A stretch of 64,000 bases of DNA, from the NCBI GenBank assembly GCA_028285265.1, contig JANQPX010000032.1, forward strand, positions 248,001 through 312,000, given 5' to 3'. The translations under genes and the position numbers were made by a program. Numbering within the stretch: the stretch's first letter is position 1; the number at the start of each line of letters is the position of its first letter. Source of the stretch: Geminicoccaceae bacterium. Its GTDB lineage: Bacteria; Pseudomonadota; Alphaproteobacteria; Geminicoccales; Geminicoccaceae. Shown one piece after another: positions 62,222 to 64,000 of this stretch. The notes below the pieces were generated by a model that was not told where the DNA came from, did not search any database, and saw nothing but the letters and a program-made list of their open reading frames with translations.

Positions 62222-63667
62222 GTGATTTACGATTTTGATTTCCTGCGATCGGGGGCCATCCCTCCGATCGTAATCATCGGCTCTGGCCCTGCCGGCATCG
62301 TCCTCGCAAAGACGCTTGCCGAAAGTGGTGTCTCTAGCCTCATTCTCGAAGCAGGCGGCTTGGAGTGGACGGATGACATCCAAGACAGCGCGCGCGGTAA
62401 GGTTGTTGGGGACGAGTATTTCGATCTCGGCCTAAGCCATTTGAAATATTTCGGCGGCTCAGGCAACCATTGGACTGGGTTCTGCAACCTCCTGGATTCG
62501 ATCGACTTCACGAAGCGTCATGACATCCAGGGCCATCCCGGTTGGCCTATTGAAAAGACAGATCTAGATCCATTTCGGACCGACGCGAACGCCATCCTCG
62601 AGCTACAAGACCTTAGCTCGCTGGAACTGACGCCGCACCTTAAAGAGATCGAGTTTGGGAAAAGCCCGCCCGTTGTCTTCAGCGAAAAGTATTTCGAACT
62701 CTTCGAGACATCATCTGACGCCAATGTCTGCCTACACTCGAACGTGATCGCACTTCACGCCGAGAATGGCAGGGTGCGGCGTCTCACCGTCGCAAACCTC
62801 CATGGCGACACCCTTACGGTTGAGCCGCAAACTGTCGTATTGTGCATGGGCGGCATCGATAACTCGCGCCTCTTGTTATGGTCGAACGAGGTCTCGACCG
62901 AGCCGGTCGTGCCCGACGCGTCGACCTTGGGCAAATACTGGCACGAGCATCCCCACAACGTGGCCGGCGACGTTACGCTCTTCGAGCCGATTGGCACGTT
63001 TTCATTTCCTTGGAACTATGTTTTCTATTCGCCGACTGAAAAGGCGATGCGTGAGTTCGGCATTTTGAACGCGACCGTGCGGGTTCATCTCGGGGCCGAT
63101 CTTCCGGAGACCTCGGAAAGCCGTTTGATGGCCATCGCCCGTCGCGTTGTTTGCGCCAACAGCCTACTGGCCGATGGTGTCGAGCGTGTTCGGGGCGACG
63201 GGATCGCTTGCTCAACGCCGATCGAGCTTGTGTGGGAGCAGGAGCCTCGCGTCGAGAACCGTGTCGCGCTCTCCCCGACGGAAAAGGATGCGGCCGGCGT
63301 GCCGCGGCCTGTTCTTTACTGGGAGAAGAGCCCGCTCGATTACCACACGGCCAAGGTCGCGCTCGAGCTGTTCGGGCGGTATATGGCCGAAAATGGCCTT
63401 GGATCCGTGCGTGCCTTCGATCACATCATCAGCGCGACGCGCCATCCGGTATCGGGCTGGATGGCCGGCAACCATCACATGGGCGGCACACGCATGGCTG
63501 GTCGGCCTAGCGAGGGGGTCGTCGACGCCGATCTTAAAATCTTTGGCATGGCCAACGCTTATGTCTTGGGATCGTCGGTGTTCCCAACAGGGGGACATGC
63601 CAACCCAACCTATACCATCGTGCAACTCGCACTTAGACTTGGGACACATCTCGCATCGCAGGCATAG
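62222..63667 (+). CDS. GMC-family FAD-dependent oxidoreductase
   Basis: 481 residues starting at GTG 62222, directly after the preceding stop codon. FAD site IVIIGSGPAGIVLAK (GxGxxG at 20-25), GGSGNHWTGFCN (flavin loop), and a GMC C-terminal domain with GNHHMGGTRM (H418, H419), a second FAD-site segment DADLKIFGMANAYVLGSSVFP and GGHANPTYT (H459, N461), fitting the GMC active-site pair. It lacks its own export signal. The acceptor and substrate (sugar, polyol or alcohol) are unknown. It sits between two transposase-like remnants. Confidence 0.88.
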   Translation: MIYDFDFLRSGAIPPIVIIGSGPAGIVLAKTLAESGVSSLILEAGGLEWTDDIQDSARGKVVGDEYFDLGLSHLKYFGGSGNHWTGFCNLLDSIDFTKRHDIQGHPGWPIEKTDLDPFRTDANAILELQDLSSLELTPHLKEIEFGKSPPVVFSEKYFELFETSSDANVCLHSNVIALHAENGRVRRLTVANLHGDTLTVEPQTVVLCMGGIDNSRLLLWSNEVSTEPVVPDASTLGKYWHEHPHNVAGDVTLFEPIGTFSFPWNYVFYSPTEKAMREFGILNATVRVHLGADLPETSESRLMAIARRVVCANSLLADGVERVRGDGIACSTPIELVWEQEPRVENRVALSPTEKDAAGVPRPVLYWEKSPLDYHTAKVALELFGRYMAENGLGSVRAFDHIISATRHPVSGWMAGNHHMGGTRMAGRPSEGVVDADLKIFGMANAYVLGSSVFPTGGHANPTYTIVQLALRLGTHLASQA

Positions 63668-64000
63668 TGTCGTATCGAGCGCCCTTCATTGGATCGCGTT
63701 GCAGCGTGCCTGGACATCACCATCGTAGGAGCCAGAGGCTCAGGCGGCTTTCGACACAAGGCAAAACGTGTCGATGACGCGATTTCACGGTCCCCAAAAT
63801 TCGAGCCGAGGTTTGGGTCTTACGGGATGAGGGAGATGATTGACATCCCCATCGCCATGCCAAGAACGTCCATGTCCACCTGCCGTGAGTCAGACGGGCA
63901 GACCGCAGATACGGCAACGCCCCGTTAACGACCGAGATCTAGCGGAGATGCCGGAGGAGCCCGGCGTCACCGTCGGTCGCTCAATACACGATCGTTGACG
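63668..64000. other. gene-poor end of the window
   Basis: 333 bases after the GMC gene. Apart from transposase remnant copy B there is no supported gene; a 79-codon plus-strand frame (63689-63928) matches nothing. The sequence continues beyond the window. Confidence 0.5.
63876..63998 (+). pseudogene. degenerate IS6-family-like transposase N-terminal fragment, copy B
   Basis: Bases 63924-63995 read VNDRDLAEMPEEPGVTV then GRSIHDR and a stop, a good match in spacing to the [PV]-x-x-RDL-x-EM-x-x-x-x-G-V-x-V block of IS6-family transposases; the upstream part reads PPAVSQ in the same frame. Copy A, 2.7 kb to the left in the same orientation, is clearly related at DNA level over about 100 bases despite small indels. 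No catalytic domain follows in frame. Confidence 0.5.

Overview
The window looks like a chromosomal segment of a marine or salt-tolerant alphaproteobacterium, most likely from the Rhodospirillales/Kiloniellales side. The grounds are family-level: the fused two-domain dCTP deaminase, the DUF3576-leuS-lptE-holA order, the hrcA-grpE pair, a SUV3-type helicase followed by an S4 protein, a phasin gene, a very acidic Porin_4-type porin and medium-high GC. No search was run, so the taxonomic placement is inference. Nearly all of the window is ordinary core chromosome; no CRISPR array, prophage or intact insertion sequence was seen.

Layout. 0-5.3 kb: tail of an App1-like protein, dCTP deaminase, argG, grpE-hrcA and a phasin with a candidate PhaR-type operator pair. 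5.5-12.8 kb: a membrane diguanylate cyclase, an MFS carrier, ribosomal protein L28, a phytase-like exported protein, a Bax-inhibitor-1 membrane protein, an NYN nuclease/cold-shock fusion behind a repeat-decorated promoter, and CcdA. 12.9-18.4 kb: an orphan FbpB-type permease, a cyclase-family/VOC pair and a HerA-like ATPase. 18.5-23.4 kb: DUF3576-leuS-lptE-holA, read leftwards. 23.4-33.9 kb: two outer-membrane proteins, a cupin ribosomal-oxygenase-like protein, YggS, an S4 protein with a SUV3-type helicase, HtpG and a 3-hydroxyisobutyrate-dehydrogenase-like enzyme.

33.9-40.6 kb is a one-directional catabolic block: an RraA-like protein, diaminopropionate ammonia-lyase, an N-carbamoyl-D-amino-acid hydrolase-like amidase (ATGA overlap with the lyase), a YbfB-type MFS carrier, an UxaA-type dehydratase and a DUF3047 exported protein. 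Pairing a decarbamoylase with diaminopropionate ammonia-lyase suggests degradation of a ureido derivative of 2,3-diaminopropionate; this is the most interesting metabolic hypothesis here. 40.6-42 kb is gene-poor, with one DUF1127-like small protein. 42-60.3 kb: leuA, a histone-deacetylase-family amidohydrolase, a methyltransferase, a beta-barrel protein with a His/Tyr/Arg-rich tail, a chemoreceptor, patatin, moaB, a lytic transglycosylase, a family-4-like uracil-DNA glycosylase, ETF-ubiquinone oxidoreductase, a TPR protein, ispE and a SAM hydroxide adenosyltransferase-family protein.

60.3-64 kb: tRNA-Gln(UUG), a single-domain response regulator, then a gene-poor stretch where two degenerate copies of what looks like an IS6-family transposase start, in the same orientation, bracket a small Tat-signal-like protein and a GMC oxidoreductase. 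This is the only part of the window with signs of horizontal transfer.
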